Source: a bacterium
GTDB taxonomy: Bacteria; Bdellovibrionota_C; UBA2361; RFPC01
Reading direction: 5' to 3'
Assembly (NCBI GenBank): GCA_030431715.1
Contig: JAUIIO010000016.1
Span: 34,612-98,611 of the forward strand
Length of the DNA stretch: 64,000 nt
The notes beneath the pieces are model-generated. The model was not told where the DNA came from and did not search any database. It was given only the letters and a program-made list of their open reading frames with translations. Both the position numbers and the translations under genes were made by a program. Positions 7,642-15,915 of the stretch are shown piece by piece. Every line of letters starts with the position of its first letter. Within the stretch, counting starts at the first letter, position 1.

Positions 7642-9159
7642 ATGCAAAAGAATGTTACTGATCTTTTTCTCTCAATTGCTGGAGGAGCGCTTCTAGGCCT
7701 CTCATGGAATTTCCCAAACCAGATCCTCGGCGCCATAATTGCGTGGCCTGCGACGTATCTTCTTCTCTGGTGCCTTCACTCAAAAAGACCTTACCTACAT
7801 TGCTATCTTTACGGCGTTGCATTTCACCCCTTCGGTTTTTATTGGCTTAATCACACCATCGGTCATTTTGGAGGATTCTCATCGCTCCCCACCCTACTCA
7901 TCTTTACTTTTTTTGTACTAGCAAGCTCTCTTCAATTAGTACTCTTTCCTCTTTTCTTTAGCCTCTTACCCCGAGCTTTAAGAACCTTTGCTCTCGCAGC
8001 TCCGATTGCTTGGATGCTTTCAGAGTTTTACGCCGTAAAAATCTTTCCTTGGCATCTCGGACATACTCAGCTTGCCTTTCCCTACCTCATTCAGATCGCC
8101 GACCTTTCCGGGAGCATCCTCATTTCAGGTCTGATGATCTGGCTTGCTGGCAGCATCTTTCATTTCCGCAAACGCCCACAAACAGCATTCATTACAAGCC
8201 TCGCTCTTGTACTTACTCTCGGGTACGGGTTTTACCGCGTTTCGACTATCGACGCTCGTCTCTCACAGAACGTTAAACCGCTTGAGGTCGCTCTCGTACA
8301 AGCCAATATATCTATTGAACAAAAACACAATCCAACGCTTTCAAAAACTAATACGCAGCATCACCTGACTCTCTCAGAACCTTACGCCCAAAAAGATACA
8401 CTGATCATCTGGCCTGAGACCTCTATTGTGGAATGGCTTTACGATAACGTTGGAAATGTTTCAGCCGATGCTAGACTTCCATTTTTTGGTAATGGAGAAA
8501 ACTGGCTCCTTGGTGGCTTAACGTACGAGAACAGATCAACTCTCTACAATAGTTCAATCGCCATCTTCTCAAATGGTGAAGTGCCTGAGCCATATCACAA
8601 AAAAATTCTGATGCCGTTTGGTGAATATACTCCTTTAGGAGATCTCTTACCGTGGCTTAAGGCTCTGAATACCACCGCTGGTGAATTCACTGCTGGTCAA
8701 GCACTCCACCCGTTTACGTACCCATATGGTGTTTCTGAGACGGCACAAGTTGCACCGCTAAACTGTTATGAAGATATTGTAACTGGGATGGGGATCGAAG
8801 CAGTACAAAACGGAGCGGAAGTGCTGGTTAATCAAACAAACGATGGCTGGTTCGGAGAAACGATTGCGCCTTATCAACATCACGTACTGGCTGCTTTTAG
8901 AAGTGTGGAAACACGGCGGTATCTCCTACGAGCAACAAACAGCGGACTAACGGCAGTAGTGGATCCTCTTGGGCGCACAACTGAGCAACTTCCTCCGTTT
9001 TCTCCGGGGGTTATCTCCACTCAGATAGAATTACTCAATATTATGACGCCGTATGCCGCTTATATAGGTCAGAAACCTTATTGGTTATTTACGATTCTTA
9101 TCTGCTACACTATTCTTATGAAGTTACGTAACTTTTTTCTAAAAAGGGCCTCAGAATGA
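7642..9159 (+). CDS. lnt: Apolipoprotein N-acyltransferase
   Basis: Inner-membrane enzyme that adds the third acyl chain to the N-terminal cysteine of lipoproteins. The 505-aa protein has the expected layout: several N-terminal membrane segments over the first 200 residues, a periplasmic nitrilase-like domain and a last membrane helix near the C-terminus (YWLFTILICYTILM). The catalytic triad is visible: Glu259 in IIWPETS, Lys320 in YHKKILMPFGEY and Cys375 in LNCYEDI. The gene overlaps the downstream OmpA-lipoprotein gene by 4 bp (ATGA), so enzyme and one likely substrate are translationally coupled. Confidence 0.96.
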   Translation: MQKNVTDLFLSIAGGALLGLSWNFPNQILGAIIAWPATYLLLWCLHSKRPYLHCYLYGVAFHPFGFYWLNHTIGHFGGFSSLPTLLIFTFFVLASSLQLVLFPLFFSLLPRALRTFALAAPIAWMLSEFYAVKIFPWHLGHTQLAFPYLIQIADLSGSILISGLMIWLAGSIFHFRKRPQTAFITSLALVLTLGYGFYRVSTIDARLSQNVKPLEVALVQANISIEQKHNPTLSKTNTQHHLTLSEPYAQKDTLIIWPETSIVEWLYDNVGNVSADARLPFFGNGENWLLGGLTYENRSTLYNSSIAIFSNGEVPEPYHKKILMPFGEYTPLGDLLPWLKALNTTAGEFTAGQALHPFTYPYGVSETAQVAPLNCYEDIVTGMGIEAVQNGAEVLVNQTNDGWFGETIAPYQHHVLAAFRSVETRRYLLRATNSGLTAVVDPLGRTTEQLPPFSPGVISTQIELLNIMTPYAAYIGQKPYWLFTILICYTILMKLRNFFLKRASE

Positions 9160-9860
9160 AGCACTTCCTGCTAAACGTTCTTACAACTACGGTTTTACTC
9201 TCAATCACTGCCTGCAGTAACCCACAACCCGGTCCTGACAAGACGCTCTCAGGAGCTGTTCTGGGCGCTGGCTGGGGAGCAGGCGCTGGTGGCGTTATCG
9301 GCCATCAGGTAGGAAACGCAGGTGGTGGAGCTGCCATAGGTGCAGGTTTTGGACTGGCTGAAGGTGCGCTTATAGGTGGAGGCTTTGACCTGACTGAGTC
9401 TGCGCTTCTCAAACAACAAGATCAGCTCACCACCATGGAAGCGATTAACGCCGCTAACCGAGCTCAGCTGGGTACAATTATACAAACTCTCGACAACGCC
9501 GCGTCGACTCCTTCTGGAAGTGGTATCTATCAGGTATTCTTTGATCCAGACGCTACCGGGCTTCAGGCTGGGGCAGTAGCAAATCTTCAGGTCATAGCAG
9601 ATTCAATCCGAAAGAGCCCCCGTGCCTATGAGGTATACGTAGTTGGGCACACAGACGATACTGGCAACATCAAACACAATGAGAGCCTCGCTCAGGCTAG
9701 GGCAAGAACTGTTAGTGGATATCTCGCCTCAAGAGGTATTAGCGTTGATCAGATAACCGTTAAAAGCTACGGAAGTAAGCAACCACTTGCAACCAACAAA
9801 ACGCCTGCAGGAAGGCAGCTTAACCGCCGCGTAGACGTTTACATCTCTCCAGATAAATAA
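9156..9860 (+). CDS. OmpA-family outer-membrane lipoprotein
   Basis: A 234-aa lipoprotein. The signal peptide ends in a lipobox (LSITAC), so the mature protein starts at Cys20. Next is a Gly/Ala-rich 'glycine zipper' segment of about 45 residues (GAGWGAGAGGVIG), a helical linker, and a C-terminal OmpA peptidoglycan-binding domain with VVGHTDDTGN, a run of SLAQARARTVSGYL, and RQLNRRVDV. It likely tethers the outer membrane to peptidoglycan. A second protein of the same architecture is encoded at 60367-61056. The start overlaps the lnt stop by 4 bp. Confidence 0.9.
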   Translation: MKHFLLNVLTTTVLLSITACSNPQPGPDKTLSGAVLGAGWGAGAGGVIGHQVGNAGGGAAIGAGFGLAEGALIGGGFDLTESALLKQQDQLTTMEAINAANRAQLGTIIQTLDNAASTPSGSGIYQVFFDPDATGLQAGAVANLQVIADSIRKSPRAYEVYVVGHTDDTGNIKHNESLAQARARTVSGYLASRGISVDQITVKSYGSKQPLATNKTPAGRQLNRRVDVYISPDK

Positions 9861-9877
9861 TTTAAGAGGATCTACAA

Positions 9878-11026
9878 ATGCAAGACGCATACATCGTTGA
9901 TGCTGTCCGTACGCCACGCGCCAGACGCAAAGGAAAGTTTACAACAGTTCACCCACTGGATCTCATGACATATCCACTTACTGAGATCACAAAACGTAAC
10001 AATCTTGATCCTACACATGTCGAAGATGTCATTCTTGGATGCGTTACGCAGGTGGGAGAGCAAGGATGGTGTGCTGCTAGAGCGGCCGTACTCGCTGCTG
10101 GCTGGCCGATAACCGTCCCTGCCACCACAATCAATCGGCTGTGTGGATCTGGCCAACAGGCCACAAACTTCGGAGCAGCTGGTGTGCAAGCAGGTCACTA
10201 TGGCCTTGTGGTGACAGGTGGCTTGGAGCACATGACCCGAGTGCCGATGTTTAGTGATGGTGGTGGTGAAAAAAGTCCGATGCTCCTCAAGCACCACCCG
10301 GACTTAGTCGATCAAGGACTCTCCGCGGAGATGATTGCTGAGGAATATAAGCTTTCGCGAGAAGAGATCGATTCATTTGCGCTTTCTTCTCAACAAAAAG
10401 CCAAAGTTGCTATCGACGAAAAGCGATTTTCAAAGAGCCTCGTTCCAGTACCTTACACTGACGAAGACGGAAATCAGCACACATTAACCACCGACGACAA
10501 TCCAAGACCTGAAACAACCCTAGATGGACTCGCGGGACTACGAACGGTCTTTAAAGAGGACGGAGTTATAACCGCTGGAAATGCCTCTGCGATTGTTGAT
10601 GGAGCTGCCACACTCCTCCTCGCCTCAGAGAAAAAGGCGGCAGAGCTTTCGCTTAAGCCACGGGCCCGTATCGTTGCCATGACTCAGATAGGTTCTCCCC
10701 CAAAAATCATGCTCACTGGTCCAATTGAAGCTAGCAAGCAAGTGCTCGCACGGGCAGGTCTTAAGGCAGAAGATATTGATCTCTGGGAGATTAATGAAGC
10801 GTTCGCCCCTGTACCGCTCATCACTATATCGGAAGTTGGAATAGATCCTCAGAAAGTAAACGTGAACGGTGGCGCAATTGCCCTCGGACACCCTCTTGGA
10901 GCTACCGGAGCAATCCTTATGGGCACTGCCCTTGATGAGCTCGAACGAACTAACGGGAAATATGCCCTGATCACTATGTGCATAGGACTCGGAATGGGGA
11001 TCGCAACCATTATTGAACGTGTGTGA
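9878..11026 (+). CDS. Acetyl-CoA C-acyltransferase (thiolase)
   Basis: A 382-aa thiolase, catalysing CoA-dependent cleavage of 3-ketoacyl-CoA or the reverse condensation. The nucleophilic cysteine is Cys89 in [10 protein letters not shown]. Other conserved blocks are [25 protein letters not shown] with the active-site His, and the second catalytic Cys in [10 protein letters not shown]. The ribosome-binding site AAGAGGAT lies upstream of the ATG. Sequence alone does not distinguish a degradative from a biosynthetic role. It sits 17 bp after the OmpA-lipoprotein gene in the same direction. Confidence 0.95.
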   Translation: MQDAYIVDAVRTPRARRKGKFTTVHPLDLMTYPLTEITKRNNLDPTHVEDVILGCVTQVGEQGWCAARAAVLAAGWPITVPATTINRLCGSGQQATNFGAAGVQAGHYGLVVTGGLEHMTRVPMFSDGGGEKSPMLLKHHPDLVDQGLSAEMIAEEYKLSREEIDSFALSSQQKAKVAIDEKRFSKSLVPVPYTDEDGNQHTLTTDDNPRPETTLDGLAGLRTVFKEDGVITAGNASAIVDGAATLLLASEKKAAELSLKPRARIVAMTQIGSPPKIMLTGPIEASKQVLARAGLKAEDIDLWEINEAFAPVPLITISEVGIDPQKVNVNGGAIALGHPLGATGAILMGTALDELERTNGKYALITMCIGLGMGIATIIERV

Positions 11027-11047
11027 TTTTCCTGTATAATCCCCTGC

Positions 11048-11554
11048 ATGGTTTTTGATTATACAAGAGAAGAGATTCAGCACAGCTTCAAGAGCGCCCC
11101 TAACATTAATGCGGCGCTTAAGAACTTCATGAAACAAGAGATCGAAAAGGGCGATTCTGCTGCTAAATTTGTTAAGGCACTAAAAACAGCACTTCAGTCA
11201 AAATCACCCGATGCCCTCCCCGAGCTCCTAGATCGCGCGCTCCCAAAGTACGAAACTCACACATTTGTGATCTCTCGCTACGCGCACAACGACTGCATCG
11301 AACCGCTTCTCGCAAAGATTATCGAAGAATACGCCTCCGACTTTAACAACTGTTACCAAACTGATGGCGCATCGCAGATAGAAATTAGTGACAAAGCTAC
11401 TTTTGAAAAGATCGCACGAGATGTTGAAAAACTAACCGGGCAACACTTACAGGAATCGAATTTGCCAGAGAACGGCTTTATGAAGAACTCTGTGTTTTAT
11501 TCGCTCTTTGAGCCACTTGTACTTCAGGAGCTCAAACCAATCTTTTCAAAGTAG
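11048..11554 (+). CDS. Hypothetical protein, 168 aa
   Basis: I do not recognise a family. The protein is soluble and mainly helical, with charged stretches ([19 protein letters not shown]), two cysteines in the middle (NDCIEPLL and FNNCYQT) and no signal peptide. It lies 21 bp after the thiolase gene and 5 bp before the lipid A-type acyltransferase gene, all in one direction, so it is probably part of this operon. Normal composition and tight spacing support that it is a real gene. Confidence 0.65.
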   Translation: MVFDYTREEIQHSFKSAPNINAALKNFMKQEIEKGDSAAKFVKALKTALQSKSPDALPELLDRALPKYETHTFVISRYAHNDCIEPLLAKIIEEYASDFNNCYQTDGASQIEISDKATFEKIARDVEKLTGQHLQESNLPENGFMKNSVFYSLFEPLVLQELKPIFSK

Positions 11555-11559
11555 TTGCC

Positions 11560-12480
11560 GTGGACCGCGCCCTGCTTATACTGATTCGCACGCTTTTCTT
11601 CTGCTTGCGAATGCTTCCGGGCCACATTCGCCTCTCTCTCTTACATGGCTTGTTTAAGCTTGCGGCGGCACTCCTCCCTGCTTATCGAAAAGTCGCTAGG
11701 AAAAATTTAGAGATCGCTTTCCCTGAGAAAAGTGCTACAGAACGTGAGCAGGTTTTTAAAGCAAGCCTACTCGAACTGGCTAGGCTCCTATCAGACATAA
11801 TTCGTATTCCGCAGATTGATGCTGAATGGGCAAAAAATCATGTAACAATTGAAAATGAGAACGACTATCTTGAACTTCACAATAACAAATCCGGAAAAGG
11901 AATCCTCATCGCAACAGGACACCTTGGCAGCTTCGAAATCCTCGCTCGCAGCGCCGCGCTAAGAGGCTATCCTTTATCATTTGTTGCCAGAAACTTCACC
12001 ATGCCTGCAATTGACCACTGGTGGAAGGCTCAGAGAAATCAATTTGGGAACGAAATGATTGACCGTAAAGGGGCCTACAAGCGAGTAATAGACTGCATTA
12101 AGAGTGGCCGGAATGCTGGGCTCCTTATCGATCAAAATGTCACTCGAAATAGAGCTGTCTTTGTTGACTTCTTTGGAGTGAAAGCCGCAACCACGAAAGC
12201 GCTTGCACTTGCGGCCATTCAAACCACCCCCACAATTGTCGTTGCCGGGATAGAGTACGTGGGTGACGACAACTACACTATGCTCTGGGAAGAGGTGGAG
12301 ACGCACGACTTATACACAAACAACGATCTCACAAGAGAAGAGATTACATATGAAATAACGCTGCGCGCTTCTCAGATATATGAGAAGATGATTCGAAGAA
12401 AGCCCGAGAGCTGGTTCTGGATGCACCGCAGATGGAAGACCAGACCAACGGAGGAAGAGAAAAACCCGTATAAAGAATGA
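11560..12480 (+). CDS. LpxL/HtrB-family lipid A-type acyltransferase
   Basis: Lysophospholipid/lipid A late acyltransferase family, 306 aa. The N-terminal hydrophobic anchor is followed by the catalytic H-x4-E motif in ATGHLGSFE (near residues 119-124), the RNFTMPAIDHWW region and GLLIDQNVTRN, all typical of LpxL/LpxM-type enzymes that add secondary acyl chains to lipid A at the inner membrane. The start is a GTG at 11560, five bases after the preceding stop, with no obvious ribosome-binding site, suggesting translational coupling. It overlaps the next gene by 4 bp. Acceptor and chain length are not predictable. Confidence 0.9.
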   Translation: MDRALLILIRTLFFCLRMLPGHIRLSLLHGLFKLAAALLPAYRKVARKNLEIAFPEKSATEREQVFKASLLELARLLSDIIRIPQIDAEWAKNHVTIENENDYLELHNNKSGKGILIATGHLGSFEILARSAALRGYPLSFVARNFTMPAIDHWWKAQRNQFGNEMIDRKGAYKRVIDCIKSGRNAGLLIDQNVTRNRAVFVDFFGVKAATTKALALAAIQTTPTIVVAGIEYVGDDNYTMLWEEVETHDLYTNNDLTREEITYEITLRASQIYEKMIRRKPESWFWMHRRWKTRPTEEEKNPYKE

Positions 12481-13700
12481 AACGGATATTCACAAAATTC
12501 CTGCTTCAAATAGCTACATGGTTTTTTCTCACCTCGCTGCTTCTGACGCTGAGCCTCCTTATTATCTTTCTCGGTGTCGACAACTCACAGAGCTTTAGAA
12601 ATGTGATCGGCATGAGGCAGATCCCCTTTATTTACTTCTCCTCTAAATTCGTACGAGATCCAGAACTTATATTTCGTGGCAATCCTCATTGGTCGATCAA
12701 CACAACTTTTGGGGCAAAGTACATAGATCATCCTATTTTTACAGATAAAATCACTCCCGTCTCTTATGTGGCAAACTTTAATTCTGAAGGATACCGAGAA
12801 AGCACGTCGCCGCTGCATTCTCAAATCGCGGTAGTTGGCGACTCATTCATTGAGGGCGGCAACTCTAACAGTGATACATTTGCAGAGCATCTAAAGCGAG
12901 AGATAGGGCAAGATGTCTCAAATTATGGACTCTCATGGTACGGTCCGGAGCAATACCTGCTTACGATAAAGAAATATATACTCCCTCATAAACCAAAAGT
13001 AATACTTCTAAGCTTCTACGAAGGAAACGATCCAGAGGACACCGGATGGTACAGCAATTGGCTGAAGAAGGGATACTACTACAAGCAAGGTTTTACAGCT
13101 CAAACTCCCCTGCTTCGAGCCCAACATTTTTATGGCGATATCTACAGATTTGTAAGAGACAATACCGTTTATGCCCTGAGAGTGAAGGTTGCTAAATGGC
13201 GCGGACGCTTTCGCGATCCAGTTGCGCAAAGAGTGATACAGGTTCATTTACCCAGCAATGCATTTCCTGATCTCATATCACAGTCAGCGGATACTGCCTC
13301 AGCTACAAGCCTGCTTCAAACTTCAGATTGGATCCGAATTAAAGAATTATTGGCTGAGTTTTCCGCCCTCTCTAAGGCTCATGATTTTCAACCGATTGTT
13401 ATGCACATACCACGCAAAACACACGTTTATGCACCCTACATATCACTTTCCGAGAGCGGTCTCTACTGGAAAGAGCTGCAGCAGAAAGGCCCCATTGAGG
13501 AAGCACGGCTAAACGCCCTAAAGAGTATTTGCAAAGACCTACAGCTAAACTTACACACCATCACAACCGACTTCCAAAATGCGGCATCACAGGGTCAACC
13601 AACATTCTACCAGACAGACCTGCACTGGAATTCAAACGGGCGGCAAATCGCAGCAAAAAGCATCGCCCCCGTAATGAAACGGCTAACACGCACCCAGTAA
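12477..13700 (+). CDS. Membrane-anchored SGNH/AlgX-AlgJ-like protein
   Basis: A 407-aa protein with an N-terminal membrane anchor (about residues 12-33) and an exported domain. An SGNH-hydrolase-like nucleophile block IAVVGDSFIEGG appears near residue 120 and a distal catalytic block TDLHWNSNGRQIAA near residue 385, the arrangement found in alginate O-acetyltransferase-like (AlgX/AlgJ) and GDSL-like proteins. It may modify a surface polysaccharide, but no polysaccharide locus is adjacent. It is coupled by a 4-bp overlap to the lipid A-type acyltransferase, suggesting an envelope role. Confidence 0.75.
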   Translation: MKRIFTKFLLQIATWFFLTSLLLTLSLLIIFLGVDNSQSFRNVIGMRQIPFIYFSSKFVRDPELIFRGNPHWSINTTFGAKYIDHPIFTDKITPVSYVANFNSEGYRESTSPLHSQIAVVGDSFIEGGNSNSDTFAEHLKREIGQDVSNYGLSWYGPEQYLLTIKKYILPHKPKVILLSFYEGNDPEDTGWYSNWLKKGYYYKQGFTAQTPLLRAQHFYGDIYRFVRDNTVYALRVKVAKWRGRFRDPVAQRVIQVHLPSNAFPDLISQSADTASATSLLQTSDWIRIKELLAEFSALSKAHDFQPIVMHIPRKTHVYAPYISLSESGLYWKELQQKGPIEEARLNALKSICKDLQLNLHTITTDFQNAASQGQPTFYQTDLHWNSNGRQIAAKSIAPVMKRLTRTQ

Positions 13701-13785
13701 TCTTCCCCACATAAGAGATATTGGCGCTCCTTAAGCTCCTGTAGTACAAAGAGTCATATGAGAATGATTGGAGGAAGATACACTC

Positions 13786-14295
13786 ATGAAACATACACTT
13801 ATTGTCCTAGCTGTCCTTATCTTACCCGCACTGACTCAAGCTCAAGACGCTTCTGCAGTACTCATAGCCAGAAGTGACTCAAAGGTATCGGGGACACTCT
13901 CATTTCATACGAATTCAGACGGCTCTGTTTCAATTCAGGGTGCACTTAAAGGACTCTCCCCTAATACCTCACACGGCTTCCATGTTCATCAGTATGGCGA
14001 CTGCAGCTCTCCTGATGGCACCTCAGCGGGTGGTCACTTTAACCCCGAGAGTTCAAAACACGGTGGCCCCGAAATGAAAGAACGTCATGTGGGAGACCTT
14101 GGAAATATTACTGCCAATGACAGCGGAGAAGCCCAAATAGATATCAGCGACAAGCATCTAAGCCTGAGTGGTGATCATTCCATAATCGGCCGCGCAGTAG
14201 TCGTACACGGAGGCACAGATGACCTGAAGAGCCAGCCATCTGGTGCAGCTGGGCCGCGCATTGCGTGTGGAGTAATTGGGATAAGCGCTAAGTAA
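13786..14295 (+). CDS. sodC: Cu,Zn superoxide dismutase
   Basis: A 169-aa exported Cu,Zn superoxide dismutase that disproportionates superoxide in the periplasm. A Sec signal peptide (to about residue 20) precedes the domain. Metal ligands are visible in HGFHVHQYGDC, AGGHFNP, KHGGP, RHVGDLGNI and VVVHGGTDDL. The conserved disulphide cysteines are in YGDC and near the C-terminus (RIACGVIG). I use the ATG at 13786, preceded by GGAGGA, rather than the in-frame TTG at 13768, because the signal peptide begins there. It converges with the lipoprotein gene of the reverse-transcriptase operon. Confidence 0.95.
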   Translation: MKHTLIVLAVLILPALTQAQDASAVLIARSDSKVSGTLSFHTNSDGSVSIQGALKGLSPNTSHGFHVHQYGDCSSPDGTSAGGHFNPESSKHGGPEMKERHVGDLGNITANDSGEAQIDISDKHLSLSGDHSIIGRAVVVHGGTDDLKSQPSGAAGPRIACGVIGISAK

Positions 14296-14320
14296 TCACT
14301 CTCGGTTTGAAATTTTAAGC

Positions 14321-15913
14321 TCAAGAATTTGCCTCACTGCGAACGATCCCCATCAGTTCGCTGTGCGGGGTGACATCGCCTAACCATACAAGGGCCTCAA
14401 GAGTTGAGGGATCCGGCATGGCGAGACTATCGAGAGCAAGCTCTTCACGTGCGAGTTTGTTCTTTCCAAAATCAGATTCTTTAAACCAATACTTCGAGAA
14501 ATCTGGCTCTTTTCCAAGATTATACTCTCGAATTGTATACACTGCCTCTTTGGGGACCTTGTAAATCGTCATCCAGTAGAACTTCTCCCTTTTCATCGTG
14601 TCGTTTGCATATCCTCTTACAGAAAATTTATGGCTTTGATGAATATACGAGCTACTGGAACTCCATGGTGATGCTGAGGAAAAGATAAGAGTGTGTAAGG
14701 GGTCAAAATAAAAGGTCCTGTAGTAATCTGCGTGTCTATCAAAGAGTACTTGTAGTCGCTTAAGGAGGGTGTTCTCCCCACCTCCCGGCCGCGAACTCAT
14801 AGAATCTCTGGAGGCCTGCGCTGCTACCTCATATATCATCTCATTATTCTTCCCAGCGAGCGTCTCTCGAAGCAACTCAAGAATATATTTTTTTCTCTTT
14901 TGGTAAGTACCCCAATCAGTCCGATATTTTCCAATAAGGGTAAAAGCAAAATTATGAGCAGGTCTTCCATACTTACTTTTCCAGGCCGGCACTTTTGTAT
15001 TGGCGATAATATAATCGGCGGCACCATCATTATTGCTATCTGGCATCAAGAAAACTGGATATTTCGCATGATCGAAATAGTCCTGATCTCTCTTTTGAAA
15101 GTAGAAAAGTGCTTTTAAAACTTGATCATTAACTTCATGCCTTAAACGATACGGAGACTGTGAATACTCCTGACAAAACGAGTCCTGACGGCCCCTGCAT
15201 AACCTCGCCATAGCATAAGCGAAAGACTTCATTGTTGAAGATTCCATCACATGAGGAACAAGAGAGCCATCACCGCGAAACGCCATATAATGAGAGCGCT
15301 CTTCATCTGTACAGTTCTCTTCCTGCGCGAGGTAATCCTGAAGACCTTTCTCATAACTCTCATACTCCTCACGACTCCAGACTCCACGATATTTTGAAAT
15401 GTAACTCTGCAGCTGATATCTGGCTTCACAGTGGGTCATCAGCGGAGGGAGTTGTGTTATTTCTTGATTCGAGCCGGTGCGAGACCTGTAGTAGGCAAGG
15501 TGCTTATGAAGAAAAACAAGCTGATGATACCCTTCACTGGTCAACTGAGACCAGATTGGCCGAGTTGCTGAGTACTCAGGCTTACGCTCTTTCGCTTCAA
15601 ATATATTTGCATACACTTCAAGCTTTCGCTTTAACATATCAGGATTATCACGATATTCCGAACACAGCGTCTCGGTAAATGTAACTTCGTTTACCGTACC
15701 GTCTTTTAACTTGTGTCTTAGTGAAAATGGGATTCGAAGAGTTTCTTTAAATTCTTTTCTTGAGAGCACTGTCCTTACTTTTACTAAGAGATCATGAATA
15801 CCTTCATGATCATCACAGGCTGAAGAGACCTCTGGCTGCTGCGTCTGTCTTTGGCACGAAGAGAGGGAGAGAAAAAGAAGAAGCGCAACGATAATTGATC
15901 TCATTATGGCCAT
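14321..15913 (-). CDS. Large lipoprotein of the reverse-transcriptase operon, unknown function
   Basis: A 530-aa lipoprotein: the signal peptide ends in a lipobox LSLSSC about 20 residues in, so the mature protein is membrane-anchored outside the cytoplasm. The remainder is soluble and rich in charged and aromatic residues, with a short Asp/Asn-rich stretch PDSNNDGAADYI that resembles a calcium-binding loop. I do not recognise a family. A start at 15904 (MRSII) is equally possible. It is the third gene of a three-gene unit, starting 2 bp after the stop of the 12-TM protein, so it is almost certainly co-transcribed with the reverse transcriptase. Confidence 0.75.
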   Translation of the reverse strand: MAIMRSIIVALLLFLSLSSCQRQTQQPEVSSACDDHEGIHDLLVKVRTVLSRKEFKETLRIPFSLRHKLKDGTVNEVTFTETLCSEYRDNPDMLKRKLEVYANIFEAKERKPEYSATRPIWSQLTSEGYHQLVFLHKHLAYYRSRTGSNQEITQLPPLMTHCEARYQLQSYISKYRGVWSREEYESYEKGLQDYLAQEENCTDEERSHYMAFRGDGSLVPHVMESSTMKSFAYAMARLCRGRQDSFCQEYSQSPYRLRHEVNDQVLKALFYFQKRDQDYFDHAKYPVFLMPDSNNDGAADYIIANTKVPAWKSKYGRPAHNFAFTLIGKYRTDWGTYQKRKKYILELLRETLAGKNNEMIYEVAAQASRDSMSSRPGGGENTLLKRLQVLFDRHADYYRTFYFDPLHTLIFSSASPWSSSSSYIHQSHKFSVRGYANDTMKREKFYWMTIYKVPKEAVYTIREYNLGKEPDFSKYWFKESDFGKNKLAREELALDSLAMPDPSTLEALVWLGDVTPHSELMGIVRSEANS

Positions 15914-15915
15914 TC

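Noticed and set aside
13751..13785. Fur-box-like sequence before sodC
   Set aside because: TGAGAATGATT-like wording resembles half a Fur site but the other half is poor.
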